In this document: positions 9,639 to 21,900 of the stretch, piece by piece
Position numbering within the stretch: position 1 is the stretch's first letter
How the letters are laid out: each line of letters starts with the position of its first letter
DNA from: Mesostigma viride
Taxonomy: Eukaryota; Streptophyta; Mesostigmatophyceae; Mesostigmatales; Mesostigmataceae
Direction of reading: 5' to 3'
Assembly (NCBI GenBank): GCA_009746045.1
Contig: RPFO01000485.1
Span: forward strand, 576,383 to 640,382
Length of the DNA: 64,000 nucleotides
Position numbers and translations under genes: made by a program
Notes under the pieces: generated by a model
Databases searched by the model: none
What the model was told of the DNA's origin: nothing
Seen by the model: the letters and a program-made list of their open reading frames with translations, nothing else

Positions 9639-12600
9639 CTAAACCTCACGCAACTTATCCTTTTGTATTTCATCTAATGTGAATCTGCCAAGTGCGCCTA
9701 CCCGGTATGCCATGAGCACCTTTTGCAACGCATTCCGTTGCGCAGTCTCCCAGTTGTGCGCCATCCCTGCCTGGGGGATGTTCAGGCATGACATCAGCGC
9801 ATCCATCTGGGCCGCTGATCGCTCGTCCTCCGATGCATACGGAGCCTGCTCACTAGTGGATATCGCTGCATTGACAGCATCGCCGATGGGTGACCTAGGC
9901 ACTACCAGTTTGCTGGTAGTGCCATTCGCCAGCTCCGCTTGCCCCCATGCTCGTTCGGACAACCAACGGAGCAAGTAGCGCACGCGGTCCCTCTCGTCCA
10001 CCACCGTGTCCTTGACCGCCCCTGCTCGCCCACAACACGGAGAAGTCATCACGAGAAAGAAACCCAGGATGCACGCACATCCTAGCATGAGCCATCCTCG
10101 CGTGAGCATTGCATGTGCTGTATTCACCCACGATAGGAGGAAGATGAGATGATAGGAGGAAGATGAGCGTTGCATGTGCCGTATTCACCCACGATAGGAG
10201 GAAGACGTACCCAGGCCGTGATCTGGCCGTGACCTAGATAGAGATGTGCCAGATGATTGTAACAAACTAAACATCCGCGTTATGTTTGAGCCTTATTGCC
10301 TTCATCCAAGTTTTCCCGTCCAGCATTCGTTCATGTTTTTATCAGCAGCTTCCTCTCGCAGGTAAAGCGCCACCAGGCGATACCTGGCCGCCTAAAAAAA
10401 ATGTCAATATTGAAGAACCACAAAGGACAACGAATGTACTAGTAAGAAACACAGGCTGGATGGCAGCAATTGGACGTACGACTAATACAGTGTGTCAGGG
10501 CCAAGTGCAGCATACCATGCCAAAACGCATGAGGTGGGATACACCCTGCCAAGACCTGCACCCATCCACATGAAGTAAGTCACGGGGTAAGTGCCTAGGG
10601 CAAGCAAGCCTGTTCTTGCCATAAGAATATTATACACCCACAAACAGTAGCACAGGGCATAAAGCCTCAAATATCCATCGCGCCCACCCTACCTGTAACT
10701 TCAGCCCATCAGCTGAAATCACGTCATCCCTGTTGCATTGCGCACCAACCGCCTGTCTGCGTGCGCACCCACCTGTGAGCGCCAGCTTGAGCCCCGTGTC
10801 AAAGTCCTTGACTTTGGGCACCATCACGCCGGGCGTGTCCAGCAGGTACGTGCTGGGGGATTGCGCCAGCTGTGCCGCACGTGACAAGGGACGGCAGCCG
10901 AGCCGTGCGCCCGATTCACGATATGCATGGAGTGTAACGATGGTTGAGAACGACAGTGATGGGAGAATGTATTGGTGGAGAACGACGGTGATGGGAGAAT
11001 GTATTGCTGGAGAACGACGGTGATGGGAGAATGTATTGGTGGAGAACGATGATGATGGGAGAATGTATTGGTGGAGTACGACGGTGATGGGAGAATGCAT
11101 TGGTTGAGTATGACGGTGATGGGAGAATGTATTGGTGGAGAACAATGATGATGGGAGAATGTATTGGTTGACAACGACGGTGATGGGAGAATGTATTGGT
11201 GGAGTACGGCGATGATGGGAGAATGTATTGGTGGAGTACGACGGTGATGGGAGAATGTATTGGTGGAGAACGACGGTGATGGGAGAATGTATTGGTGGAG
11301 TATGACGGTGATGGGAGGATGTATTGGTGGAGTACGACGGCGATGGGAGAATGCATTGGTGGAGTACGACGATGATGGGAGAATGCATTGGTTGAGAACG
11401 ACGGCGATGGGAGAATGTATTGGTGGAGAACGACGGTGATGGGAGAATGTATTGGTGGAGTACGACGGTGATGGGAGAATGTATTGGTGGAGAACGACGA
11501 TGATGGGAGAATGTATTGGTGGAGAACGACGATGATGGGAGAATGTATTGGTGGAGTACGACGGTGATGGGAGAATGTATTGGTGGAGTACGACGGTGAT
11601 GGGAGAATGCATTGGTGGAGAACGATGATGATGGGAGAATGTATTGGTTGAGAACGATGGTGGTGGGAGAATGCATTGGTGGAGAACGACGGTGATGGGA
11701 GAATGTATTGCTGGAGAACGACGGTGATGGGAGAATGTATTGGTGGAGTACGACGGTGATGGGAGGATGTATTGGTGGAGCACGACGGCGATGGGAGAAT
11801 GCATTGGTGGAGAACGACGATGATGGGAAAATGTATTGGTTGAGAACGACGGTGGTGGGAGAATGCATTGGTGGAGAACGATGATGATGGGAGAATGTAT
11901 TGGTTGAGTACGACAGTGATGGTGCATTGTATGCATGGTGCATACCAAAATGATTGTGCATGGGCATGGTTTGAGGCACGATTCACACATTCTCTAGACA
12001 AGGGGCAAGAAGGGAGCAATGGCAGCCAAGACAGCATCGTCCAAACGCTCATCATAAAGGCCCAGCAAGAAAAAGGTTTGAAGATCGACCAGCCCTTACA
12101 GGCTGATGTCCGCCAAACAAAGCATTTGCCCATGCAAGCAGGTCGGTGAAAGCCACGATACGCCTAACTGCACCGCTGGTCTACGCTACCTATCATCCTA
12201 ACAGCACCGCTGGTCCACGCTACCTATCATCCTAACTGCACCGCTGGTCCACGCTACCAATCATCCTAACTGCACCGCTGGTCCACGCTACCAATCATCC
12301 TAACTGCACCGCTGGTCCACGCTACCAATCATCCTAACTGCACCGCTGGTCCACGCTACCAATCATCCTAACTGCACCGCTGGTCCACGCTACCAATCAT
12401 CCTAACTGCACCGCTGGTCGACGCTACCTATCATCCTAACTGCACCGCTGGTCCACGCTACCTATCATCCTAACTGCACCGCTGGTCCACGCTACCTATC
12501 ATCCTAACTGCACCGCTGGTCCACGCTACCTATCATCCTAACTGCACCGCTGGTCGACGCTACCCATCATGCTCTGTGCCCAAAGCAAACCACCAGAAAG

Positions 12601-15600
12601 TAGCGATGCCATTGCCTATCTATCAAACAGAACTATGTCGCTCCGCAGGACACCTGGCACGCACCTCCCCTCCCCAACACACCCACGCATACCTCACCTT
12701 AAAACCGGAGATGGCGCGCGTGACTCCTGCGGTGGGGCCTGTGACGGCGACGCCGCCCGAACCGCGGCCACCGGCTGGTGGGTTACCGAGGGAGTGCAAA
12801 GGGCACAGGGCACAGGGCACAGGGCCCAGGGCACAGGGCACAGGGCACAGGGCACAGGGCACAGGGCACAGGGCACAGGGCACAGGGCACAGGGCACAGG
12901 GCACAGGGCACAGGGCACAGGGCACAGGGCACAGGGCACAGGGCACAGGGCACAGGGCACAGGGCACAGGGCACAGGGCACAGGGCACAGGGCACAGGGC
13001 ACAGGGCAACGGGCACAGGGCAACGGGCACAGGGCACAGGGCACAGGGCACAGGGCACAGGGCACAGGGCACAGGGCACAGGGCACAGGGCACAGGGCAC
13101 AGGGCACAGGGCACAGGGCACAGGGCACAGGGCACAGGGCACAGGGCACAGGGCACAGGGCACAGGGCACAGGGCACAGGGCACAGGGCACAGGGCACAG
13201 GGCACAGGGCACAGGGCACAGGGCACAGGGCACAGGGCACAGGGCACAGGGCACAGGGCACAGGGCACAGGGCACAGGGCACAGGGCACAGGGCACAGGG
13301 CACAGGGCACAGGGCACAGGGCACAGGGCACAGGGCACAGGGCACAGGGCACAGGGCACAGGGCACAGGGCACAGGGCACAGGGCACAGGGCACAGGGCA
13401 CAGGGCACAGGGCACAGGGCACAGGGCACAGGGCACAGGGCACAGGGCACAGGGCACAGGGCACAGGGCACAGGGCACAGGGCAACGGGAGAGGCAGGGT
13501 GGCAAGGCATGATACAGCAACCACTTCGTCAGAGCACGAACGTGTGCGGCACCAGCATTAGCGAGGGACGCACGTGAGGGAGGCTTCCAGGGGAAGCACA
13601 CCAAACCAACTGGGTGCATCCAACGGCGTCGACTGCCCCCCAAATGACACGTCGAGGAGAAAAACAAGCGCTGTGTTCGGGTTGGGCCAGCTGGAGGATA
13701 TCCGAAGGCGCAAACCCCACTAAGATCTGATCTCGCCCCGCCAAGCACTGCATGCATGCCACCTCGTGCGATGACACCTTCTCTACAAGTAGGCAGCAAC
13801 CTTTCAATGGATGCATGAGCGTCAGCCATGCAGCTGACGCTCATGCAGCATAGGTCACCAAATCACCACCATCGCCATCGTTGCCACCATCGCTAACAGC
13901 GCAAACATCGCCACTGTCCAAAAGGGAAAATTGGGCAATCCCCGCGTCGCAACAGCGTGTGAGCTCTCGCTGGTTCCAAAGTCCAGGTCCTCATGATTGT
14001 CCCAGCTCCTTAAGATTCAAGTGATTAAGATAAGATAGGATTGAAGTGATGTTCCGGCCATCCCCGCCTCTCGGCACCTATTTCTGCCACAATGCTTCTA
14101 TGAATATTTCAACCACCCACCCAGCTGCAATCATCACCCCCTTCCATGGCTGCCCTGCATGACCCACCCGAGGCAGTGATGTGATGAACCATGAATGGCA
14201 TCCATCCCAACCCCTACCTGGTGCTGCGCGCCGCAACGCGTTGATGAGCGCTGACTTGCCCACATTGGGCATGCCCAGCACCATGCACAGGTGGCTGTCC
14301 AGTGGGCGTTCACGCAGCGTCTCACGCACCATCTGCAGCAGCTGCCAGAAGGAGCGAAAAGATGCAATCGGAGCCATCGGGCGCCCATCAAGAAGCAGTC
14401 AGGGCCAGGGCATGACTAGGGAAGAACTAGGGCTAGCGCGGCGCATCACGAAGCAAGGATCATCGTCATGAAGGATCATGGCTAGCACACCGCACCGCTA
14501 GAGGACAGGATAATGCCACTGGGTGCTGGTCACAGATGGCAGCGAGGGGACAACGCAGGGCAGAGCGGAGACAGGGCTGCTAGCGGTTGGGAGGTGACCG
14601 CTGTCACGAAATCTGCTTTAGTGGGAAGTTCCTCGACTTGGGAGAGTGTACATATGCATGCCACCCAAGGTGTACACCTGCCCCACCCGATGCACACGAT
14701 CGCAAGCACACACACATGACACCGACCTTCTCTCAAACCCGTCAACCTGTCGACGAGACTTGGCGGGGGCGACCCCTTCCATACGGGCTCATCCGGGCAT
14801 TCTAGGATGACTTCATGTGCATGCAGCCAGGATGCAGCAAGTGCACACACCCGGACGCGGTGGGGGGCAGTTGGCAGCCGCCGACTCACCTCAACCTGCT
14901 CACCGCAACAACGGTTGAACATATCAGCTCACATGGCAGCACCCCAGCACAGCACGACACCCCCCCGCAGATTCTGTGGTGGGCACACCCCCCCTTTGCC
15001 CCGCTCTGCGCCCCGATTCGCCCTGCTTTGCCCCGCATTGCCCCTCTCTGCTCTACCCTGGCCGGCACGTCCCGCTGCGCCCATCGTCACCTTTCGCACC
15101 GAGGCCGGCTCCAATGCCGACACAAACAGCGCGCTGCTCTGGCCATGTTCCACTAGCCGCTTGACCGGCTGCGAGGAAGGTGTGGGAGATTTATGTGCAA
15201 GGTAGGGAGAGATTTATGTGCAAGGTAGGGAGGGAACACACGGCATGGAGTGCACACACGGCAAAGAGGGTGTGGTGAGGCCATACCATGGTCAAACTGT
15301 CGCTCAACGGTCACATCTCCCAACGGGCACGTGACGATGGCAAGCAGACACTCAGAAGGAACCAAGGGCGAAAGTGGGATGCTCGCATACCCCAGTCTGG
15401 CCTTGTGCCATGGCGGCAAGGCGCTGGCAGCACGATCATGTGCCATGGCGGCAAGGCGCTGGCAGCACGATCATGTCATCGTGGCACCATGGCCAGGCTG
15501 TGATAGGTACCCAGCTCCGAACTACCGTGATGCCCTGGCCAGGCCGTGCAGTACACCGTCGGGATGGCTGCCTGTCCCCCAGATAGTGTGAGCATACACG

Positions 15601-17869
15601 CCTCTACTTGCTCAGCCTCAAGCTAGAGTATACATATAGGTAGGTAGGTAGGTAGGTAGGTAGGTAGGTAGGTAGGTAGGTAGGTAGGTAGGTAGGTAGG
15701 TAGGTAGGTAGGTAGGTAGGTAGGTGGGTGGGTGGGTGGGTGGGTGGGTGGGTGGGTGGGTGGGTGGGTGGGTGGGTGGGTGGGTGGGTGGGTGGGTGGG
15801 TGGGTGGGTGGGTGGGTGGGTGGGTGGGTGGGTGGGTGGGTGGGTGGGTGGGTGGGTGGGTGGGTGGGTGGGTGGGTGGGTGGGTGGGTGGGTGGGTGGT
15901 GGGTGGGTGGGTGGGTGGGTGGGTGGGTGGGTGGGTGGGTGGGTGGGTGGGTGGGTGGGTGGGTGGGTGGGTGGGTGGGTGGGTGGGTGGGTGGGTGGGT
16001 GGGTGGGTGGGTGGGTGGGTGGGTAGGTAGGTAGGTAGGGAGGGAGGGAGGGAGCCATGTGCGCGCCCGCTTCTGCCTCTCTACAGCTCAGGATACAGCG
16101 AGCAAGGGAGGCAACAAGTGAGTACTGAGTACCCCTCGCTTCTTCTGCATCGCGCTTCCTCCGGCTCTATGCATTGGGCGAGCAAGCGCGCAATAGCATC
16201 GCAGCGCACCTTCTCCTGCCTCGGGTCGGCCAGGTCCCGTTTGTTGAACACGATCAGCCGCCGCTTGTGCGCGCACAGCTCCTCGAGGTGCTCGTTGGTG
16301 GAGGAGAGGGGGATCTGGGGAACAAGGGCGAGGACGAACGCGTGGGCACAGGGGTGGTAGGTGAGTGCGAGGGAGAGGGAGAGGGCGAGAGCGAAGGGCA
16401 CGGTGATGGCGGAGGGCGGAAACGAGGGCATTGGTTGGCTGCAAGACCAGGGGCATGAGGGCAGATCCACGGTGCAGTCATCAAACAGCCGTCGCCCTCA
16501 TCCGTCACGGGTGTCAAACAGCCATGGGCCGGATCTTCCAGGAGCTCCATCGATGCACGGCGGGTTGATCTCCTTGAAAAATGCACAAGAGCTTGAGGCT
16601 CCCGCATCTGCTTACGCTTGATTCAACTTCTTGTTTCCTCTTCTTGTGCTTGTTGATGTACCTCCTTGCTTACTCTTATTGTACATGTCTCGTTCTGAAA
16701 GGAACACTGCAAAGGGCGAGCAGCTTCCAGTGACCTTTTTCGGCATGCACAGAGCTTCCAGCAGGTAGAACATACAGCTGCGCAAAAGCACCCTAGGGGT
16801 GAAACGATAAATAATTATGCCTTAGTCCTTCAACACAACGCTACTGTGTCAGACTAAAACTATGCAAAACTATTTTCTTAATTTCATCTGGCACTCTCCG
16901 GACAGGAACTCCACCAAAGCTGATGGCACATCTAGGATAGAGAGGATAAGTCGAGGGCCTGATGATCCCATGCCAAATGAGAGGGCAGGTGGGCCATACA
17001 AGCACCATGAGCAACGTGCCGCTCACGCATCGAGCTTCATGGGTGCCCCTGTGCATGTACAGCTTGCACGCTGTGGGGCACGCAGCGATGTCAAACGCGT
17101 GGCGCGCGCATGACCTTGGCTGGCGGGGCAAAGGCATGTGCAACATTGCTTTAAACATACCTCAACATCCCTGTACACAGGCATGGGTTCGCACATGACA
17201 TGAGGAGGACTTGAACATGAGGAAGACTTGAACATGAGGAAGACTTGAACATGAGGGGGACTTGAACATTAGGACTTAAATATATAACGGATATATATAA
17301 CGGACTAATATATATCACGGACATGCGGCACGAGGAGGACATGATTATCACGGACAGGTTGAGCTTCCACACACACGGAGCGGAAAGGGGGCACAAATAT
17401 CTGCGAACTACAGGGATACTGGGGGACTAGGACGCCGTAGACCACAATTGCTAACACGGTCATTTCCTCTCCTGGACTAGTTACTGCAGGCGTAACTAGG
17501 AACTGGAACACGCTAGGAGCGATCCAGGAAGAATCTAGGAACAGTGTAGGAACAAACCAAAGATCAAACTTACCCTGGCATCTCGCACTTCGAGCACCAG
17601 ATCCACCCCCTTAAGTTTATCCCTGATTTCTCGGGAGGCCTTGGCCCTGTCTTTCGACGTCACCACGGGCAAACGGACAGTGCGGCGAATTATACGCTCA
17701 TTAATACTAATAAAGAAGAGCTAGATGGGACCCCCGGGCCATGACACACCCATTCTACGTGGAATTGGCCACAGCACGGGACATGATACTATCGCGTAAG
17801 CACTTACATATGGCCAGGAAACCAATTCATTACGGCAGCGCCCGAATTTTCCCACAAACGGCGAGCCAT
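9639..17869 (-). CDS. MTG1: MTG1 / YlqF-RbgA family circularly permuted GTPase
   Basis: Eight minus-strand exons join in frame: 17869-17808, 17646-17574, 16314-16126, 15168-15091, 14341-14218, 12738-12698, 10869-10773, 10021-9639, giving 348 residues (family usually about 280-340). Motifs appear in permuted order: WFPGHM (16-21), G4 NKRD (69-72), G5-like FVSALE, G1 GMPNVGKS (157-164), switch GVTRAISG, G3 DTPG (200-203), then an acidic and helical C-terminal domain. Family knowledge: bacterial RbgA and mitochondrial MTG1 act late in large ribosomal subunit assembly. The long C-terminus with NGTTSKLVVPRS is lineage-specific. All introns are GT-AG. The 3' end of exon 3 (donor at 16125) is the least certain junction. 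Exon 6 is a 41-nt microexon only 60 bp from the heptamer array. The MOT1 start is divergent 1060 bp away. The organelle target (mitochondrion or plastid) cannot be told from sequence. Confidence 0.5.
10940..11923. repeat. 32-bp minisatellite, about 31 units, in MTG1 intron
   Basis: The unit contains GATGGGAGAATGTATTGGT followed by GGAGAACGACG or a variant (GTACGACG, ACGATGAT). It fills the intron between the DTPG exon and the 41-nt microexon. Variant units are interspersed without an obvious larger period. Confidence 0.5.
12163..12568. repeat. 34-bp minisatellite, about 12 units
   Basis: The unit contains CTAACTGCACCGCTGGTC and ACGCTACC(A/T)ATCATC. Internal copies are almost identical, which suggests recent amplification. 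It is in the same MTG1 intron as the 32-bp array and separated from it by 240 bp. Confidence 0.5.
12797..13487. repeat. (GGGCACA)n heptanucleotide array, about 98 units
   Basis: Nearly pure GGGCACA, with one GGGCCCA unit near 12822 and three GGGCAAC units (near 13008, 13020 and 13482). Seven is not a multiple of three, so the array encodes GHRAQGT repeats in every plus frame and CALCPVP repeats on the other strand; these are not genes. It lies in an MTG1 intron just 5' of the microexon. Confidence 0.5.
15405..15476. repeat. 2 x 37-bp tandem repeat
   Basis: Two copies containing GTGCCATGGCGGCAAGGCGC and GGCAGCACGATCAT in an MTG1 intron. Confidence 0.5.
15637..16054. repeat. Compound tetranucleotide array TAGG-TGGG-TAGG-GAGG
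   Basis: Order along the plus strand: (TAGG)n 15637-15722, (TGGG)n 15723-16023 with a single 1-base deletion at about 15899, four more TAGG units, then GAGG units to 16054. The GGG tracts every fourth base give strong G-quadruplex potential on the plus strand, which is the template strand for MTG1. Confidence 0.5.
17203..17275. repeat. About 4 x 20-bp repeat in MTG1 intron
   Basis: Repeats of GAGGAAGACTTGAACAT and close variants, followed by short TATATAACGGA repeats to about 17325. Confidence 0.5.
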
Positions 17870-18928
17870 GGTAAAGCCGAATGCCTCCTATATAGCGCCG
17901 TAAATATTTGCATAGGCATTCATCCCATCTCCTTCATCCCTTTTCCTTTTTCTAATCATGAAGAGGCGTTGTGCGCAACAGCACTTTTGCCAATAGCAGA
18001 GGGACTGCGCTGCTTCTTCTCGCCCATTCCAATGTGGCTGCACAACTACAGTGTGTAAAAAAAAATTGGTTGCCTTGTGAGACGTCTAACAAGTCACATA
18101 GCAGCACAGAAGCCAGCACAACCGTAAGGTTATCGCATTTGGCATTGTAAAATAATACTCGATCTTTCGGCTACTACCTGATTGCAGTCGTTGCACTCGT
18201 AAAACAAAGGGTAGGTAACCCTAGCTAGCAAAAGTCTTGCGTGTTACTTATGTTTTGCCAAATTTTTACTGCGCGCATATTTTGCGTTGTGCATATAATG
18301 GGTTCGCTCGAGGAAAAAAAAAAAAGGTACTTCCGGCGGAGCCCATTTTCGGAAGAAAGAAAGCGTTCTAACGTTTTCTAGTCAGGGCGAAGCCAATTTA
18401 TTAATTAATAATTGACTTAGATGACCCCCGATTATTTTTACCTGCGCAGTGTGCACGCTGGGCCTCGTACTGCCACAGTTTTGGTTCCAGGCCGCTCGTA
18501 CGTTACTCTGCTGCCAGACTTCACCCTTGCTAGCACCTTGCTAGCAAAAAGCGCGGGCTGATTGCACGAGCACGCAGTTACTAGCCGTACCGATCGTACC
18601 CTGTAAGTATTTCCCGCTGGATTCTCGAGGCAGCTATGGTGCTCACTTCGTGTTATTTAGGCAGCTATATTCAACCGCACAGAGAGTTTGGCCGCCGGCT
18701 TAATGTTTTCATTCCATCCCCACGAAGATGAGGGTGACGGTTGGCGATAACTAATGACCCGGATGCAGTCCATTGTATGTTAGCGTGACTGCCATGTTGA
18801 GCTGGGCTCGGGGAAAAGAGTTTGCTGCATGTTAGCCATCTGTATCAAATGCCAACAGAGCTCTTCGACATCAGCCGCAGTTAGATTCTATAACAGGAGC
18901 TTCCTCGTAGAGCTGTGAATTTCGTTAG
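17870..18928. promoter_or_regulatory. Divergent intergenic region between MTG1 and MOT1
   Basis: About 1.06 kb lies between the MTG1 start codon (minus) and the MOT1 start codon (plus). It holds no coding exon I can support and is more AT-rich than the gene bodies, with A-runs at 18314-18325 and TTAATTAATAATTG at 18400. Both 5' UTRs and promoters must lie here. No TATA box or initiator is clear enough to place. Confidence 0.5.
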
Positions 18929-21900
18929 ATGTCATCTGCAAAGGCCAACGCTGGGCCCACAAGGCTCGAGCGCCTGCTACTGCTTGTTGAGAGTAAGCTT
19001 AGTCTGGGCACGATGGTTACTCCTACAATAGCATTTGCCTCGATTCGGTCTAATCCAAAATAGGAATCGACGTCAGTTACTCACATCACGGACATGGTGT
19101 TTGTTGCTTCTCCGTCGATGCTGAGACAGATGGTTCTACGATGGCAACGCGGCAGGCGGCCGCCGCACAAATTGGCGCGGTTGCACAAAACCACCGACAG
19201 GAGCTGCCGTGCATTGTCGACAAGGCACGTCCCAGGAGTCCCCATCCTCTAAATTATTGCTGCCTCCCGTTCGCCCACGTCTGTATGACATTGCAACTAA
19301 CATGCACCTATTAGCTCTGGCCGCGAATGGCTACAAAACCTAGCCGCGGCCAGCGCGAAGCATGCTCATGGCAGGGCTCTTTTGGGTCGGACCCTGACGG
19401 CGGCGCCCTGCACGCTAGCCCAATAGTTTCTGAGCATCGCATGCCGAGCACGAGGCTGTCATACCATGCGCGTGCCTGACGCTCGCGGTTCCCCTTGTTC
19501 CCCCGCAGCTGCGTGGCCCCCCCTTGGGGCCACAACCTCTCCTTGCCCATTGCTAGTGCATGCTGGTTGCCCTTCATTCAAGTGGAATGGAGTCAGCCCA
19601 CGCTGCATGTGATGCCAAGCTCACGAAGCGTGCCCTGGCCCTACGGTGGGGTTGGGTTGCCTCCCACCCCCTGTCTGTGCCCACCACTGTCGTTGCACGC
19701 CCACCGTCGCATCCTGCCCACCCACGCCTTCCACCCACCCCTTGCGTCGCACCCACCGGCCACCGTCACCACTGTCACGCCCCAGGTGCGTGCGTTGCTG
19801 CGCAGCAAAACGTGGGAAACGCGCACCGCTGCCGCCGCCGCCATCGGAGCGATCGCTGAGAACGCGCCACATGTCACCGTGGATGAGGCGGAGTGGTGCC
19901 TTGCACGCATGCAGAGGGCCGCCATCAAGAGGGAAGCGGGTGGGGAAGCCCAGCAGGGTGCAGGGGGGGGCGCCGGTGTCAAAGTGGAGGATCCAGCGGA
20001 CGCGGCTGCATTGCTGCTGTCGCCTGCAACGGTCACACAGGCGGGCATGGCACCTGGGCCGGCACCCGCGCTGTCGCTGGAAAAGTGGGTGGACCGTCGT
20101 GCCCTTGTGTGGACCGCCTTGTGGCGTCGTGGCTGGGACGATGTGCTTGTTCGCATGCGCGGTATACTATGCTTAAGAGAGGAGGGCGGTTTCCGCCTGG
20201 TGTGGTCAGTTAGAATAGTTGGCCTGTTTGCAAGGGCATTGTCGTTGCAACATGAGACCTGTCAACATGCGGTGCTCTCGCATGTCTAGCCATGGTAGGA
20301 TGCTCGGCTGTATTTGGATGCAGACAAGTACGCCTGTCAGCATCCTGCGCTGTTATCAGAAGCATAGGCCTATGTGAGGGTGCAGACCTTCAGCAATACA
20401 CAATGCGCTATTGTCACCGTGCAGGGTGAGGGTGTGGCACACGATAGTCTGTGACAAACATGCAGTGCATCGAAACCCAGGAGATATTAGTTTGGTTTAG
20501 CATAACTAGGCCAGTTTCGATAACCGTTACCAATTTCCCAGGGGGCGTGCCTTGGGTCTTAGTCCCAGTGTGGGCACTATCCGCCATTACAGTAGGGGAT
20601 CCCACGGGCATTTCCACTACCAGCCCACATGCTACCATGCCACAGATGTTCCCACATGGTTTGGCCCCCTGTGCGCCACCCCCCACCAACACCGCAACCG
20701 TACACACAGGACGGTCAGGCACATCAAGTTCAGCAACCTCAAGCACCGCACGTTTACACGCACTAGGTAGAGGAACTGGGATCGCTGCTTCTCTGTGTGC
20801 ATAAGCACAGAAACCTGACGCACAAGATTGTCAATCACGTTAGGCACCACAACATGTGGCACTAGGCCATCCCGCCAAGAGCAGCCTCCAGTGCAGGGAC
20901 GGCCACTTGTCCCCCAGCGCAGTACCGGACACGTCTCCTGACATCATCATCATCCGGCCCGCGTTGCCTGGCATGGCCGTGGCCGCTGCTGACCTGGCAT
21001 CCCTTACGCCCGCGTTGCCTGGCATGGCCGTGGACGCTGCTGACCTGGCATCCCTTACGCCCGCGTTGCCTGGCATGGCCGTGGCCGCTGCTGACCTGGC
21101 ATCCCTTACGCCCGCGTTGCCTGGCATGGCCGTGGACGCTGCTGACCTGGCATCCCTTACACCCGCGTTGCCTGGCATGGCCGTGGCCGCTGCTGACCTG
21201 GCATCCCTTACACCCGCGTTATGCCTGGCATGGCCGTGGCCGCTGCTGACCTGGCATCCCTTACGCCCGCGTTGCCTGGCATGGCCGTGGCCGCTGCTGA
21301 CCTGGCATCTCTTACGCCCGCGTTATGCCTGGCATGTGCGTACCTTGCATTCATCTCTCGTCGATCTGCCACCTCCCACTTGCCTCGTCCCGGCCTGTCA
21401 TCCCTTGCGCTCGTCTGCCGCGTGCCACCTTCCACACCCCTGGCCGAGCAGCTTTGACCTGCGCTGCATCCTGGAGCACGGCGCGCCCCTGCTGGCATCG
21501 GGGGGAGAGGTACGCCGCATGCGCCCTAGCTGCCGGCCCTGCTTCTCCCACGGCTGCTTCCCCTTGGCTGTGTGAGGGTGGCCCCTCGCAGGAGGAGTCG
21601 GACTGTGGAGCGTTCTGGTCTGCAGGTGCTCCAATGCTCCCTGCTGACCAGAGCATGTAGCGTCGCTTCTTTTGTGAAGCTGTTTGCATGGGCAGCTGTC
21701 TGCATGGCAGGTTCTTGGCAGTGATGCTATTCGCACACGCAGCTGTTTGCATGGCTGGTTCTTGGCAGTGATGCTGTGGCAGCATGGCCCTTCCCTGTAG
21801 ACCAAAAGCTGCCCTTCTCCGTAGAGCAAGCCACGGCCCTCTCCACTCGCGCCGTGTTCTGCTGAAGCCATAGGAGTCCCTTGTGTGGCCGTAGGAGTCC

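Noticed and set aside
12569-13844. Six overlapping open frames of 244-353 codons.
   Set aside because: All are products of the GGGCACA heptamer array. The only supported coding sequence here is the 41-nt MTG1 microexon on the minus strand.
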